This document shows, in pieces, positions 16,200 to 24,069 of a DNA stretch of 51,002 nucleotides; the first letter of the stretch is position 1, and each line of letters starts with the position of its first letter. A program made the position numbers and the translations under genes. The notes under the pieces were generated by a model, which saw only the letters and a program-made list of their open reading frames with translations, was not told the DNA's origin and made no database searches. The stretch is from Algicola sp. (GTDB lineage Bacteria; Bacteroidota; Bacteroidia; Flavobacteriales; Flavobacteriaceae), in contig JAAEZI010000021.1 of the NCBI GenBank assembly GCA_018222915.1, positions 1 through 51,002 of the forward strand, written 5' to 3'.

Positions 16200-17222
16200 T
16201 TAAAATATCATTTTTCGTTGTCTCACCAGTAACCAAACCACAACTGGAGCTCCTATTAGCGATGTTATAGCATTGATGGGTAGCGTGTAATCACTTGTCG
16301 GTAATTGGGCGATACTATCGCAAACGAGCATGACGATAGCACCAAACAAAAACACTGCTGGCAATAAAATTTTGTGATCAGAGGTGTTAAAAAATTGCCG
16401 TGTCATATGCGGAATAGCTAAACCAATGAAAGCTATCGGTCCGGCAAAGGCTGTTATAGTTCCTGCCAATAAACTAGTTGCTAAGATGATTATTAAACGG
16501 CTTTGTTTTATATTCAATCCTAAACTTTTTGCATAATTTTCACCCAATAGAAAGGAATTTAAGGCTTTTATAGATCGAATGGATAAAAAGAGTCCTAAAA
16601 GATAAATACATAAGAAAATAAAGAGCTCTTGCCATGACAAATTACCCAAACTTCCAAATCCCCAAAAAATATATTGTTGTAATTGTTCGGCAGAACTGAA
16701 ATAGGAAAGCACACTCACGACAGCTGCCGTGATACTCCCAAACATCAATCCAATGATTAATATAGCCATAGTATCTCTAACTTTAGATGATACCACCAAT
16801 ACAGCTAACAGTACCAGAAAACTACCTAAGCTTGCTGCAATGACGATACTCCATTTAGAGGCTAAAAAAGCGGCAAAAACACCACCGAACAAACCGGAAC
16901 CCAAAATAATTAGTGCCACACCTAAACTAGCTCCAGAACTAATGCCAAGCACAAAGGGTCCAGCTAAAGGATTTCTAAAAAGTGTTTGCATGATGAGACC
17001 AGCAATGCCTAATCCTGAACCCACTAAAACAGCAGTAATAGCTTTTGGTAGGCGATAGTCTTGAACAATGTATTGCCATGAACTATTTTCTGAATGTCCA
17101 AAAATACTCTCTACCACTTCAGTAAAAGGAATTTGAACAGATCCCAAACTGATATTCATTAAAAAGCATATCAGTGTGATAAAAATGAGGGTTAGAAAAG
17201 TATATGTGTATTTTGTTTTCAA
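16200..17222 (-). CDS. btuC: Cobalamin ABC transporter, permease
   Basis: 340 residues, FecCD/BtuC family with about ten membrane helices. Family landmarks: YRLPKAITAVLVGSGLGIAGLIMQTLFRNPLAGPFVLGISSGASLGVAL in the first third and GPIAFIGLAIPHMTRQF (the coupling-loop region facing the ATPase) near residues 265-281. Inner membrane; forms a dimer with two BtuD subunits. It lies 3 nt after the substrate-binding protein gene and 4 nt before the ATPase gene. Substrate assignment follows from the B12 riboswitch/btuB next door. Confidence 0.9.
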   Translation of the reverse strand: MKTKYTYTFLTLIFITLICFLMNISLGSVQIPFTEVVESIFGHSENSSWQYIVQDYRLPKAITAVLVGSGLGIAGLIMQTLFRNPLAGPFVLGISSGASLGVALIILGSGLFGGVFAAFLASKWSIVIAASLGSFLVLLAVLVVSSKVRDTMAILIIGLMFGSITAAVVSVLSYFSSAEQLQQYIFWGFGSLGNLSWQELFIFLCIYLLGLFLSIRSIKALNSFLLGENYAKSLGLNIKQSRLIIILATSLLAGTITAFAGPIAFIGLAIPHMTRQFFNTSDHKILLPAVFLFGAIVMLVCDSIAQLPTSDYTLPINAITSLIGAPVVVWLLVRQRKMIF

Positions 17223-17225
17223 TTA

Positions 17226-18377
17226 TTATAGAGGTTTGAAAAACGTCGTGTCATAGTTTATTAGCAATTGCGGATGGCAAATTTTAATCATATCTTTTAA
17301 TACGAGATCAGGCCTAGCTGTCCCTAACTCGTAATAAGTCACACCACCTGTTGCGCCAGTCGTGTTAGAAAATGTAAAGATATTCTTATTCCGAAAGGCA
17401 TCAAACTTAGTGTAATGCTCATTAGATGCTTCCAAGGCCTGGTAACTGCCATAATAAGAAGGACTCAACCATATTTGGGCATCTTTAGCTTTTTCATAAA
17501 CAGCTTCAAAGCTAAGTGCTAAGCTACCTGCTTCTTCAGTAGCGTGCCATAAATAGTTGGTATTCGCGTCTTTTAAAAATTGCGCTTCCGGACTCGTACC
17601 GCTCGGTAAATACCAAATATCCTTATACATCGCTCCACAAAGTACTGTTGGTTTATTGGTGGCTTTCGCGGCTATGGCTTTGGCATTTAAATAATCGGTT
17701 TCTATCCGTTGGAATATAGAGTCAGCTTGTTTTTCTTTGTTGTACAATGCCCCAAAGAATTTAAGCCATTCTGCTTTTGCTAATGGCGATGCTTCAACCC
17801 AATCACCATTGTAAATCACTGGAATTCCTGTTTTCTCTATCGTTGCCATGCTTTTATTCGTACCATCTACGCCAAAAGCAACGACCAGTTCTGGTTGTAA
17901 TTCCAATAGAACTTCTGTATTGATTCCTTCGTTTTTCCCTAATTCTCGAATGGCTTTGTTATCGATTCTAACTCTCGTTTTTTCTGATGACACATAATCT
18001 GTACCTGGAAAACCAACTAAGGTGTGTTCAACATCCAAAAGCTCTAAGGCCGGAATATGTGTCGTGGAAGTCACTACAATTCGTTCTACTGGAACTGTGA
18101 TAATACCGTCATACGCATCTTTATTAAAGGTACTTTTTACAGCCTCTTCTTGGGTCAGTAATAAATACTTATAACTTTTATCGGATTTTGGCCAAGGATT
18201 CGTAATGCTAAGAATTTTACCGATAGATTGTTGCTCTACATTGAATCCTGTAGCGTAGGAATTGTTGTTTTGAGCAGCAAGCTCGGTCAGGTCTTTGTTT
18301 TCTGATTTATCACCTTTACAATAGGTGAATACAAAGAAGGGTAAAAAAAGGATGAAAAAGTAGTTCCTATGTAACAT
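17226..18377 (-). CDS. btuF: Cobalamin ABC transporter, substrate-binding lipoprotein
   Basis: About 383 residues from the start chosen here. The frame extends to an ATG at 18440, but the internal Met at 18377 opens a proper lipoprotein signal (MLHRNYFFILFLPFFVF, TYCKG), so I use that. A candidate -7 element at 18445-18452 would put the transcript start inside the longer version, which supports the choice. The body has helical-backbone binding-protein features: VERIVVTSTTHIPALELLDVEHTLVGFPGTDYV and LQPELVVAFG. It captures the ligand in the periplasm and hands it to BtuC. First gene of btuF-btuC-btuD. B12 specificity is inferred from context. Confidence 0.87.
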   Translation of the reverse strand: MLHRNYFFILFLPFFVFTYCKGDKSENKDLTELAAQNNNSYATGFNVEQQSIGKILSITNPWPKSDKSYKYLLLTQEEAVKSTFNKDAYDGIITVPVERIVVTSTTHIPALELLDVEHTLVGFPGTDYVSSEKTRVRIDNKAIRELGKNEGINTEVLLELQPELVVAFGVDGTNKSMATIEKTGIPVIYNGDWVEASPLAKAEWLKFFGALYNKEKQADSIFQRIETDYLNAKAIAAKATNKPTVLCGAMYKDIWYLPSGTSPEAQFLKDANTNYLWHATEEAGSLALSFEAVYEKAKDAQIWLSPSYYGSYQALEASNEHYTKFDAFRNKNIFTFSNTTGATGGVTYYELGTARPDLVLKDMIKICHPQLLINYDTTFFKPL

Positions 18378-18387
18378 TTGTAACGCC

Positions 18388-18414
18388 TTGAAAGTTGTCA
18401 AGTCTTTAAATTTG
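18388..18414 (+). promoter_or_regulatory. Candidate promoter of the membrane microprotein gene
   Basis: TTG (18388-18390), 16 nt, then TAAATTTG (18407-18414), a match to TAnnTTTG. Transcription would begin near 18421, about 11 nt before the ATG at 18432. The spacer is slightly shorter than usual. Confidence 0.4.
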
Positions 18415-18431
18415 ATTAAAAATTTATGCGG

Positions 18432-18539
18432 ATGCATCATAGTTCAAATGTAATAATATATATAGCAGGAGGCCTTATTTTGGGGCATTTTTTGATCGGA
18501 TTTGTTTATTTGGTTTATAAATTAAGAAAGAAAAAATAA
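18432..18539 (+). CDS. 35-residue single-helix membrane microprotein
   Basis: ATG at 18432 to TAA at 18537-18539. The product starts MHHSSNVIIYI, continues with GGLILGHFLIGFVYLVYK and ends LRKKK. That is a short polar start, one hydrophobic segment of about 24 residues and a basic cytoplasmic tail, typical of a real one-pass membrane peptide rather than chance. It sits between btuF (opposite strand) and the cobalamin riboswitch, with a candidate promoter directly upstream. It could be a small subunit or modulator of the B12 transporter, or unrelated. I do not recognise a named family. Confidence 0.55.
   Translation: MHHSSNVIIYIAGGLILGHFLIGFVYLVYKLRKKK
18445..18452 (-). promoter_or_regulatory. 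Candidate -7 element for btuFCD
   Basis: Minus-strand TACATTTG matches TAnnTTTG. Initiation near 18438 gives a 5' leader of about 60 nt to the lipoprotein start at 18377. No clear -33 motif. It lies inside the microprotein ORF on the other strand. Confidence 0.4.
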
Positions 18540-18569
18540 GTTTTTTAAGTGTCTGTTTAAAAAAGCATC

Positions 18570-18577
18570 TATTTTTG
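18570..18577 (+). promoter_or_regulatory. Candidate -7 element for the riboswitch-btuB transcript
   Basis: TATTTTTG matches TAnnTTTG and would start the RNA near 18584, just before the conserved riboswitch begins. The -33 region is weak. Confidence 0.4.
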
Positions 18578-18587
18578 CAATGAATTT

Positions 18588-18760
18588 AGGTTCTACTAGG
18601 CGTAACCTTGTAGATTAAAAGGGAATCTGGTGCAAATCCAGAACTGTTCCCGCAACTGTAAGCTATTCAGCTTGTTATTACCTTCAATGTCACTGGAAAT
18701 ATAACTCCGGGAAGACCAATAGCAAGACGCAAGTCAGGAGACCTGCCAAATTCAAACATA
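18588..18760 (+). promoter_or_regulatory. Cobalamin (B12) riboswitch
   Basis: Contains the family core GGTGCAAATCCAG (18629-18641), CTGTTCCCGCAACTGTAA just after it, and the B12 box (GACGCAAGTCAGGAG, then ACCTGCC; 18726-18747). These are diagnostic of the adenosylcobalamin aptamer. It lies directly upstream of the btuB-like receptor gene, whose expression should fall when cobalamin is abundant. A weak hairpin at 18767-18787 (AAACTTT / AAAGTTT) lies between aptamer and start codon and may be the expression platform. There is no T-run, so control is more likely translational. Confidence 0.95.
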
Positions 18761-18830
18761 GAAGTCAAACTTTCGGGATAAAAGTTTTGGTGTGATTAGT
18801 CATGCTATTCCGAGTATTTTAAACATTATA

Positions 18831-20759
18831 ATGCACAAAAAAAACAGGTTTTTGGGTATGCTATTTCTTGGTATATCAACATGTGGTTTTGCACAGCAGC
18901 AAACCGATTCCTTAAAAGTGGAACATCTAAAGGAAGTTGTAGTGACAGATTCTAAATTCAAATTGAAACGAGAGAATTCCGGAAAGGTCATTACAAAAAT
19001 TACACAAAAAGAGCTGCAACATTTACAAGGTAAGACTGTAGCAGAGATTATCAATAATACCGTAGGTATTGAAATTAATGGATCACGGAGCCATGCAGGG
19101 CAAAATTTAAGTTATTTTATTCGTGGTGGACGCAACCGACAAGTATTAGTGCTTATTGATGGTATTGCCGTAACAGATGCTTCACAAATTGCAAATGACT
19201 ATGATTTACGGTTGTTAAATGTAGATCAGGTTGAGAATATCGAAATTTTAAAAGGAGCGTCAAGTACCCTATATGGTTCTGGAGCCGCGACTGCTGTTAT
19301 CAATATTAAATTAAAGGATTCAAGTAAGCGACCGATAGCTGTAAGCGTCAACACGGCCATTGGATCGAATCAATCACAAATGGATACCGACTATGCTGTA
19401 GAACATTTCATGAATAGTGTGTCGGTTAATGGAGGTGCTGCGTCTTGGAATTATTTGGCGAGTTTTGGTCACCAATTTACCAATGGATTATCTGCTGTAG
19501 TGAATGGCTCGGAAGCAGATGCTTATAACGCTCATAATGGTTATTTAAAATTAGGGTATCGCTTTTTTGATAACTTAAAATTTCAAGGCTATGCTAGTTT
19601 TGATAAGTTCAAGGCCGAGTTTGATGATGGGTTTAGCCTTATGGATGCTGATAATTTGTCAACTACCAAACAACACCGTATAGGTATATCTCCTGAGTTC
19701 ACTTACCATAAAGGGAGTGTTGTTTTGAATGCGGCATTTAATGAAACGCACCGTGAGATATCATCTAGTTTTCCAACTGAATTTTATGCCAAGAGCTTCA
19801 TCGGTGATTTGTACAACCGTTATAATTTTAAAGATACATTTTATGTAGTTCTAGGTGTGAATGCCCAGCAAAATAGTATGGAGAGTTCATCGCTGCCATT
19901 TGGTGGTACTAATTTGTCTCAAGATATCAGTCCAGACCAAGCGACTTTTAAGACCATAGACCCTTATGCTAATGTTGTCTTTGCCTCAGATTTTGGGTTA
20001 AATGTGAACGCTGGATTACGATGGCATCATCATAATATCTATGGTAATCACGTGGTGTACAGTGTGAATCCATCTTATAAAAAAGTGTTTGAATTTGGAT
20101 ACATCAAAGGTTTGGCAAGTTATAGCACCGCTTTTATAGCGCCATCATTGTACCAATTATTTGAACCTACCTACGGAAATACGGACTTACAACCCGAGGA
20201 AAACAGAACAATAGAGATAGGAGCCGAAGTAAAATTTGAAAAGAAAGCAACTTTGAGTGTGGTCTATTTTAATAGGCATGAGGAAAATTTTGTAGACTTT
20301 GTGGATTTAGGACAATTTGTATATCAATATGCGAATACGAATAACGACTTCACAGCAAGTGGTATTGAGGTGGTAGCAGATCTCACTATAGCAAAGCATT
20401 TGAATTTAAGAGTAAATGGCGCCTATACCAAAGTGCAAGAGGATTTAAATTTAAGAATTCCTGAAGTCAAAGTAAATGCGACCATGGATTATACTTATAA
20501 ACGTACTTTTTTCCGATTGAGCTACCAATTTAATGATCAACGTAATGATTCGTTTTTCAATAATGATACCTTTCTGACCGACTCTGTGTCATTGGATGCT
20601 TACAGTTTATTCAATATCTATATTAGTCAAAAGATAATCAATGAAAAAGTGACCTTCTTTTTAGATATGAGCAATATTCTAAATACTGATTATCAAGAAT
20701 TATATGGATACACTACAAAAGGACGAAATGTGCTTTTAGGTTGTCAGATTAAGCTATAA
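18831..20759 (+). CDS. btuB: TonB-dependent cobalamin receptor
   Basis: About 642 residues. The frame opens at a GTG at 18792, but the ATG at 18831 begins a normal signal peptide (MHKKNRFLGMLFLGIST, ending GFAQ) and is used. Directly after comes LKEVVVTDSKFKLKRENSGK, then a plug (TVAEIINNTVGIEINGSRS, NRQVLVLIDGIAVTDASQ) and a barrel ending GRNVLLGCQIKL. No STN or carboxypeptidase-like domain precedes the plug, so it is a plain transporter. The cobalamin riboswitch upstream makes B12 or a corrinoid the likely substrate. Divergent from btuFCD. Confidence 0.92.
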   Translation: MHKKNRFLGMLFLGISTCGFAQQQTDSLKVEHLKEVVVTDSKFKLKRENSGKVITKITQKELQHLQGKTVAEIINNTVGIEINGSRSHAGQNLSYFIRGGRNRQVLVLIDGIAVTDASQIANDYDLRLLNVDQVENIEILKGASSTLYGSGAATAVINIKLKDSSKRPIAVSVNTAIGSNQSQMDTDYAVEHFMNSVSVNGGAASWNYLASFGHQFTNGLSAVVNGSEADAYNAHNGYLKLGYRFFDNLKFQGYASFDKFKAEFDDGFSLMDADNLSTTKQHRIGISPEFTYHKGSVVLNAAFNETHREISSSFPTEFYAKSFIGDLYNRYNFKDTFYVVLGVNAQQNSMESSSLPFGGTNLSQDISPDQATFKTIDPYANVVFASDFGLNVNAGLRWHHHNIYGNHVVYSVNPSYKKVFEFGYIKGLASYSTAFIAPSLYQLFEPTYGNTDLQPEENRTIEIGAEVKFEKKATLSVVYFNRHEENFVDFVDLGQFVYQYANTNNDFTASGIEVVADLTIAKHLNLRVNGAYTKVQEDLNLRIPEVKVNATMDYTYKRTFFRLSYQFNDQRNDSFFNNDTFLTDSVSLDAYSLFNIYISQKIINEKVTFFLDMSNILNTDYQELYGYTTKGRNVLLGCQIKL

Positions 20760-20764
20760 AGAAA

Positions 20765-20788
20765 AAGAGCCACATCCGTGTGGCTCTT
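20765..20788. terminator. Terminator hairpin between convergent genes
   Basis: AAGAGCCACA / TGTGGCTCTT forms a 10-bp stem with a 4-nt loop. The minus side is followed by TTTC and TTTA, the plus side by ATTTATG. It probably serves both btuB and the S41 protease gene. Confidence 0.75.
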
Positions 20789-20795
20789 ATTTATG

Positions 20796-22235
20796 TTATT
20801 CGATAGTTATTCTATTGAAATATATCTCGTTGTCAATGTATAAACGTTCTTCGTGAACCTTTTTATCCACTGTAGTCGTCAGCGGTCTAAATTCTATTTG
20901 TGGCTGTGTGAAACGTCCTAAGCCCTCAATATCTGCCAAGGCAGCAGCTAAAAGCGGTTCATTAACATCTCCTAACGTGCCAAAGTTTCTAGGGGATTCT
21001 ATAATAGTAATATCTGGAGCAATACCATTGGAAGGCACTTCAACATCATTGACATTAATAGAATTTGCTACTAGCGGTTGCATAGCATACGTATGACTCG
21101 GATTGATGTTTTGAGAAGATAAATCTGGAGAGTCATAAATGGTCACAGAAGCCTGAGTTTTTCCAGTCGTAAAATCACCAATTTGAACAACGTCAATGTA
21201 GGCGCTTAAACTATTAATAACAAGTTCGCTTGCTGAAGCAGAGCGGGAAGTTGTTAAAACATACACTTTATTTAAGTTCAAACTATTCAAGGCAGTGTTA
21301 TTAATATTGTCTACAAAGTTAAAATCAGTATTCAATTCTTGTAAGTCATCGTTATACACTAACTTAGAATAAACACTTCCAGTAAATTGCCCTGTGATCA
21401 AGCTCCCTAAATAAGATGCCGTTAAAACACTGCCACCAGGATTATAACGGAGATCTAATACGAGTTCTTGCACGTTATTAGCTTGAAATTCGGCGAATGC
21501 AGCATTCAATTGGTTGCTGAAATTATTGTTAAAAGCATTGTAAACCAAATACCCAACATTATTGCCACCTACATTTAAAATATTGGTTTGGTGCACTGGA
21601 TTTTCGGTATAGGTTTGCTTGGTTAGCTGAACACTATCCGTTGTAGAATCTATCGTATCATCGTCAATTGTTTCAGTACCGTTGTCGTTATAGGTTGCAA
21701 AATTCAAGGTGTATGAATCTTGGTTTAATAAACTACTGAGGTTGTCTTGGGTTAGTGGTGTGCCATTGACCGCATCAAAAATTTGTCCGCGTTCTAAGCC
21801 AAGACCACTCGCTACACTGTTATTGAGCACTAATCGAATGATTCCAAACACTTCCGTTGCACTTCCAGGTTTGAGGTAGAAATTATATTCTAAGCCATTA
21901 CTTTTAGAGGTTCCAGCCAGCAATTGTTCAAAAGCAATATAGTCTGGAATAATAACACTAAAGCGATCTACAGTTTCTCTTTCATAGATTAAACTTTCAA
22001 ACAATTCCTCAGGAGTTCCGTAACTATTTAGGTAATTAGCATATTCTTCACTGGTTGAAAACCGATCATTGGCTAAATCAGGAATTTCAGCTTTATAGAG
22101 ATAAACAGCATTCATACCCTTCCATACGAAATCGTTGATTTCATTGGCAGAGATGGTATTATCATCTCTATCCTCATAACAACTTGTCATAACAAGGGTT
22201 AAAAGACATACGACACTTAATTTTAATAATTTCAT
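20796..22235 (-). CDS. S41-family peptidase lipoprotein with PDZ domain
   Basis: About 479 residues from the start at 22235 (MKLLKLSVVCLLTLVMTSC, a clear lipoprotein signal); the frame runs 23 codons further upstream without a signal. Order: N-terminal helical segment, PDZ-like region (LGLERGQIFDAVNGTPLTQD), then the tail-specific protease core. The catalytic Ser is in SRSASASELVINSLS and the Lys in GDFTTGKTQAS, the usual Ser-Lys dyad. Periplasmic or outer-membrane-associated. Substrate unknown. Monocistronic, distinct from the larger Prc-type protease at 30561-32621. Confidence 0.9.
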   Translation of the reverse strand: MKLLKLSVVCLLTLVMTSCYEDRDDNTISANEINDFVWKGMNAVYLYKAEIPDLANDRFSTSEEYANYLNSYGTPEELFESLIYERETVDRFSVIIPDYIAFEQLLAGTSKSNGLEYNFYLKPGSATEVFGIIRLVLNNSVASGLGLERGQIFDAVNGTPLTQDNLSSLLNQDSYTLNFATYNDNGTETIDDDTIDSTTDSVQLTKQTYTENPVHQTNILNVGGNNVGYLVYNAFNNNFSNQLNAAFAEFQANNVQELVLDLRYNPGGSVLTASYLGSLITGQFTGSVYSKLVYNDDLQELNTDFNFVDNINNTALNSLNLNKVYVLTTSRSASASELVINSLSAYIDVVQIGDFTTGKTQASVTIYDSPDLSSQNINPSHTYAMQPLVANSINVNDVEVPSNGIAPDITIIESPRNFGTLGDVNEPLLAAALADIEGLGRFTQPQIEFRPLTTTVDKKVHEERLYIDNEIYFNRITIE

Positions 22236-22401
22236 TTGTAATTTTTCTTTAATATAACATTTCAGAAGTTCATAGGGGTCATAGCAAAAACCGAATAACT
22301 TCAATACATTTTTTTCTTTTTCAAACTGTAGGAAATATCAGAGGGTACTTCCTATTAAACTCTAAATTTACTGACATTATTGTAATTTTAAAAATATCGT
22401 G

Positions 22402-22425
22402 TAACAAAACTTATACATAGTCGTC
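22402..22425 (+). promoter_or_regulatory. Possible ECF-type promoter of the sigma operon
   Basis: TAAC (22402-22405), 16 nt, CGTC (22422-22425) matches the general AAC / CGTC pattern and spacing of ECF promoters, 51 nt before the sigma gene. Suggests autoregulation. Short motifs, so weak. Confidence 0.3.
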
Positions 22426-22475
22426 GTAATAATAGAAAGCGGAATAATCAACTGCTTCTAACTAACAAACCACCA

Positions 22476-22985
22476 ATGACACAAACTGATTTTATAAAAT
22501 TAGTGATGCCTTTTAAGGATAAAGTCTTTCGTCTAGCTAAAAGACTTCTGGTTTCCAAAGAGGAAGCTGAAGATGCAACGCAAGAGATTTTAATGAAATT
22601 GTGGCGTAATAAACAGAAAATAAGTGACTATAAAAATGTGGAAGCATTTTCAATGACGATGACCAAAAACTTCTGTTTAGACCGACTCAAATCAAAACAG
22701 GCACAGAATTTGAAAATAGTTCATAGTAATTATCAAGATAATAACACGTCGTTACAAAAAGAAGTTGAAAACAAAGATAGTGTAGACTGGGTATCGCGAA
22801 TAATTGAAGAATTACCAGAACAACAAAAAATAATATTACAGCTCAGAGATATTGAGGATTATGAGTTTGATGAGATAGCGAAAGTAGTGGATATGAACCC
22901 TACAGCTATTAGAGTGGCCTTATCCAGAGCAAGAAAAACAATAAGAGAAAAATTAACTAATACACATCGCTATGGTATTAAATAG
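22476..22985 (+). CDS. ECF RNA polymerase sigma factor
   Basis: 169 residues. Region 2 (KVFRLAKRLLVSKEEAEDATQEILMKLWRNK) and region 4 (LPEQQKIILQLRDIEDYEFDEIAKVVDMNPTAIRVALSRARKTIREKL) are intact. First gene of a four-gene operon: a putative anti-sigma gene overlaps it by 14 nt, and two DUF4252 genes follow. This sigma/DUF4252 arrangement recurs in flavobacteria, to my knowledge without a defined signal. It is only distantly similar to the FecI-type factor at 9425. Confidence 0.93.
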   Translation: MTQTDFIKLVMPFKDKVFRLAKRLLVSKEEAEDATQEILMKLWRNKQKISDYKNVEAFSMTMTKNFCLDRLKSKQAQNLKIVHSNYQDNNTSLQKEVENKDSVDWVSRIIEELPEQQKIILQLRDIEDYEFDEIAKVVDMNPTAIRVALSRARKTIREKLTNTHRYGIK

Positions 22986-23487
22986 TATAGAGAAATTACT
23001 TGAAAAGTATGATAATGGTGAAACGACACTGAAAGAAGAGCAGCAGTTAAAAGCTTATTTTGCTCAAGATGACGTAGCTCCACATTTAGAATCCTATAAA
23101 ATTCTATTTCAATACTTTAACAATACAAAACAAGAACATTATACCAAAGACGTTCCATTAAAACCTAGAAAAAGTTATATCTATCAATGGATTTCTGTCG
23201 CAGCCGTAATCGTTCTAATGTTAGGGATTTTTATCCCGCAGGTTTTTGGAGGAGAGACTTATTCTTCGGTAGCAGATTTGCCACAAGAACAACAGGAAAC
23301 TTACCAAAAAACCAAACAAGCGTTATCAATGCTGTCAATTAATTTTAACGATGCAGCAAGTAGCGTGAATACATTGGATCTTGTATCATCCAATTTAAAT
23401 AAAGGTGCAGAGCAAGTGAATCATGTAAATGAATTTGCGAAATCAACAAACAAATTAGTAAAAAAGAAAAAAACACTTAAACAGTAG
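22972..23487 (+). CDS. Putative membrane anti-sigma factor
   Basis: 171 residues. The cytoplasmic N-terminus has the short helical pattern EKLLEKYDNGETTLKEEQQLKAYFAQ seen at the start of Bacteroidota anti-sigma proteins. One membrane helix lies at about residues 74-92 (WISVAAVIVLMLGIFIPQVF), and a periplasmic helical tail ends in a Lys-rich stretch (LVKKKKTLKQ). Overlap with the sigma gene (14 nt) and topology argue for control of that sigma. No zinc-binding anti-sigma motif is present. Function inferred from position. Confidence 0.7.
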   Translation: MVLNSIEKLLEKYDNGETTLKEEQQLKAYFAQDDVAPHLESYKILFQYFNNTKQEHYTKDVPLKPRKSYIYQWISVAAVIVLMLGIFIPQVFGGETYSSVADLPQEQQETYQKTKQALSMLSINFNDAASSVNTLDLVSSNLNKGAEQVNHVNEFAKSTNKLVKKKKTLKQ

Positions 23488-23492
23488 AAATC

Positions 23493-24062
23493 ATGAAGAA
23501 ATTAGTAGTAATATTAGCAGTCGTTTTGACATCATCAGTAAGTTTTGCCCAAGGAATTTTTGATAAATATGAAGATCAAAAAGGTGTGATGTCCGTAGTT
23601 GTGAACCAAAAAATGTTTAGCATGTTGGCCACAATGAATATTGACGTAGACGATCCGGAAGCGCAAGAATATATCAATATGGCAAAGAATATCACAGGTT
23701 TGAAAGTTTTTACAACAGGTGATGAAAAAATTTCTGCAGATATGAACGCAACAGTTACCAGTTATTTGAGAACTTCAAAATTGGATGAGTTGATGCGTAT
23801 CAAGGATGGTGACCAAACCGTTAACTTTTATGTAAAGGAAGGTAAAGATGAGAATCATGTAAAGGAACTTTTAATGTTCGTGAATGGTTTAAAGGAATTT
23901 ACTAATGGACAGGACATTACTATCAACGGTAAAAAGCGAGAAGTAGAAACGGTATTATTATCCTTGACTGGAGATATCGATTTAAGACAAATCTCTAAGT
24001 TGACCAGTCAAATGAACATGCCTGGTGGAGAGCAGTTGAAAAAAGCTGGTAAAAAGCAATAA
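23493..24062 (+). CDS. DUF4252-family secreted protein
   Basis: 189 residues. Signal peptide ending VSFAQ, then the DUF4252 pattern: GVMSVVVNQKMFSMLATMN, NITGLKVFTTGDEKISADMN and LMFVNGLKEF. No catalytic motif or lipobox. It follows the putative anti-sigma gene by 5 nt and precedes a second DUF4252 gene by 7 nt. It is probably the periplasmic effector or signal input of the sigma system, but the role of this family is unknown. Confidence 0.85.
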   Translation: MKKLVVILAVVLTSSVSFAQGIFDKYEDQKGVMSVVVNQKMFSMLATMNIDVDDPEAQEYINMAKNITGLKVFTTGDEKISADMNATVTSYLRTSKLDELMRIKDGDQTVNFYVKEGKDENHVKELLMFVNGLKEFTNGQDITINGKKREVETVLLSLTGDIDLRQISKLTSQMNMPGGEQLKKAGKKQ

Positions 24063-24069
24063 TTAGATT

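Noticed and set aside
17226-18440. Longer btuF starting at the ATG at 18440
   Set aside because: The extra 21 residues destroy the lipoprotein signal position and would lie upstream of the predicted transcription start.
18441-18587. Second cobalamin riboswitch serving btuF on the minus strand
   Set aside because: No B12 box or GCAAATCC-type core on the minus strand in this interval.
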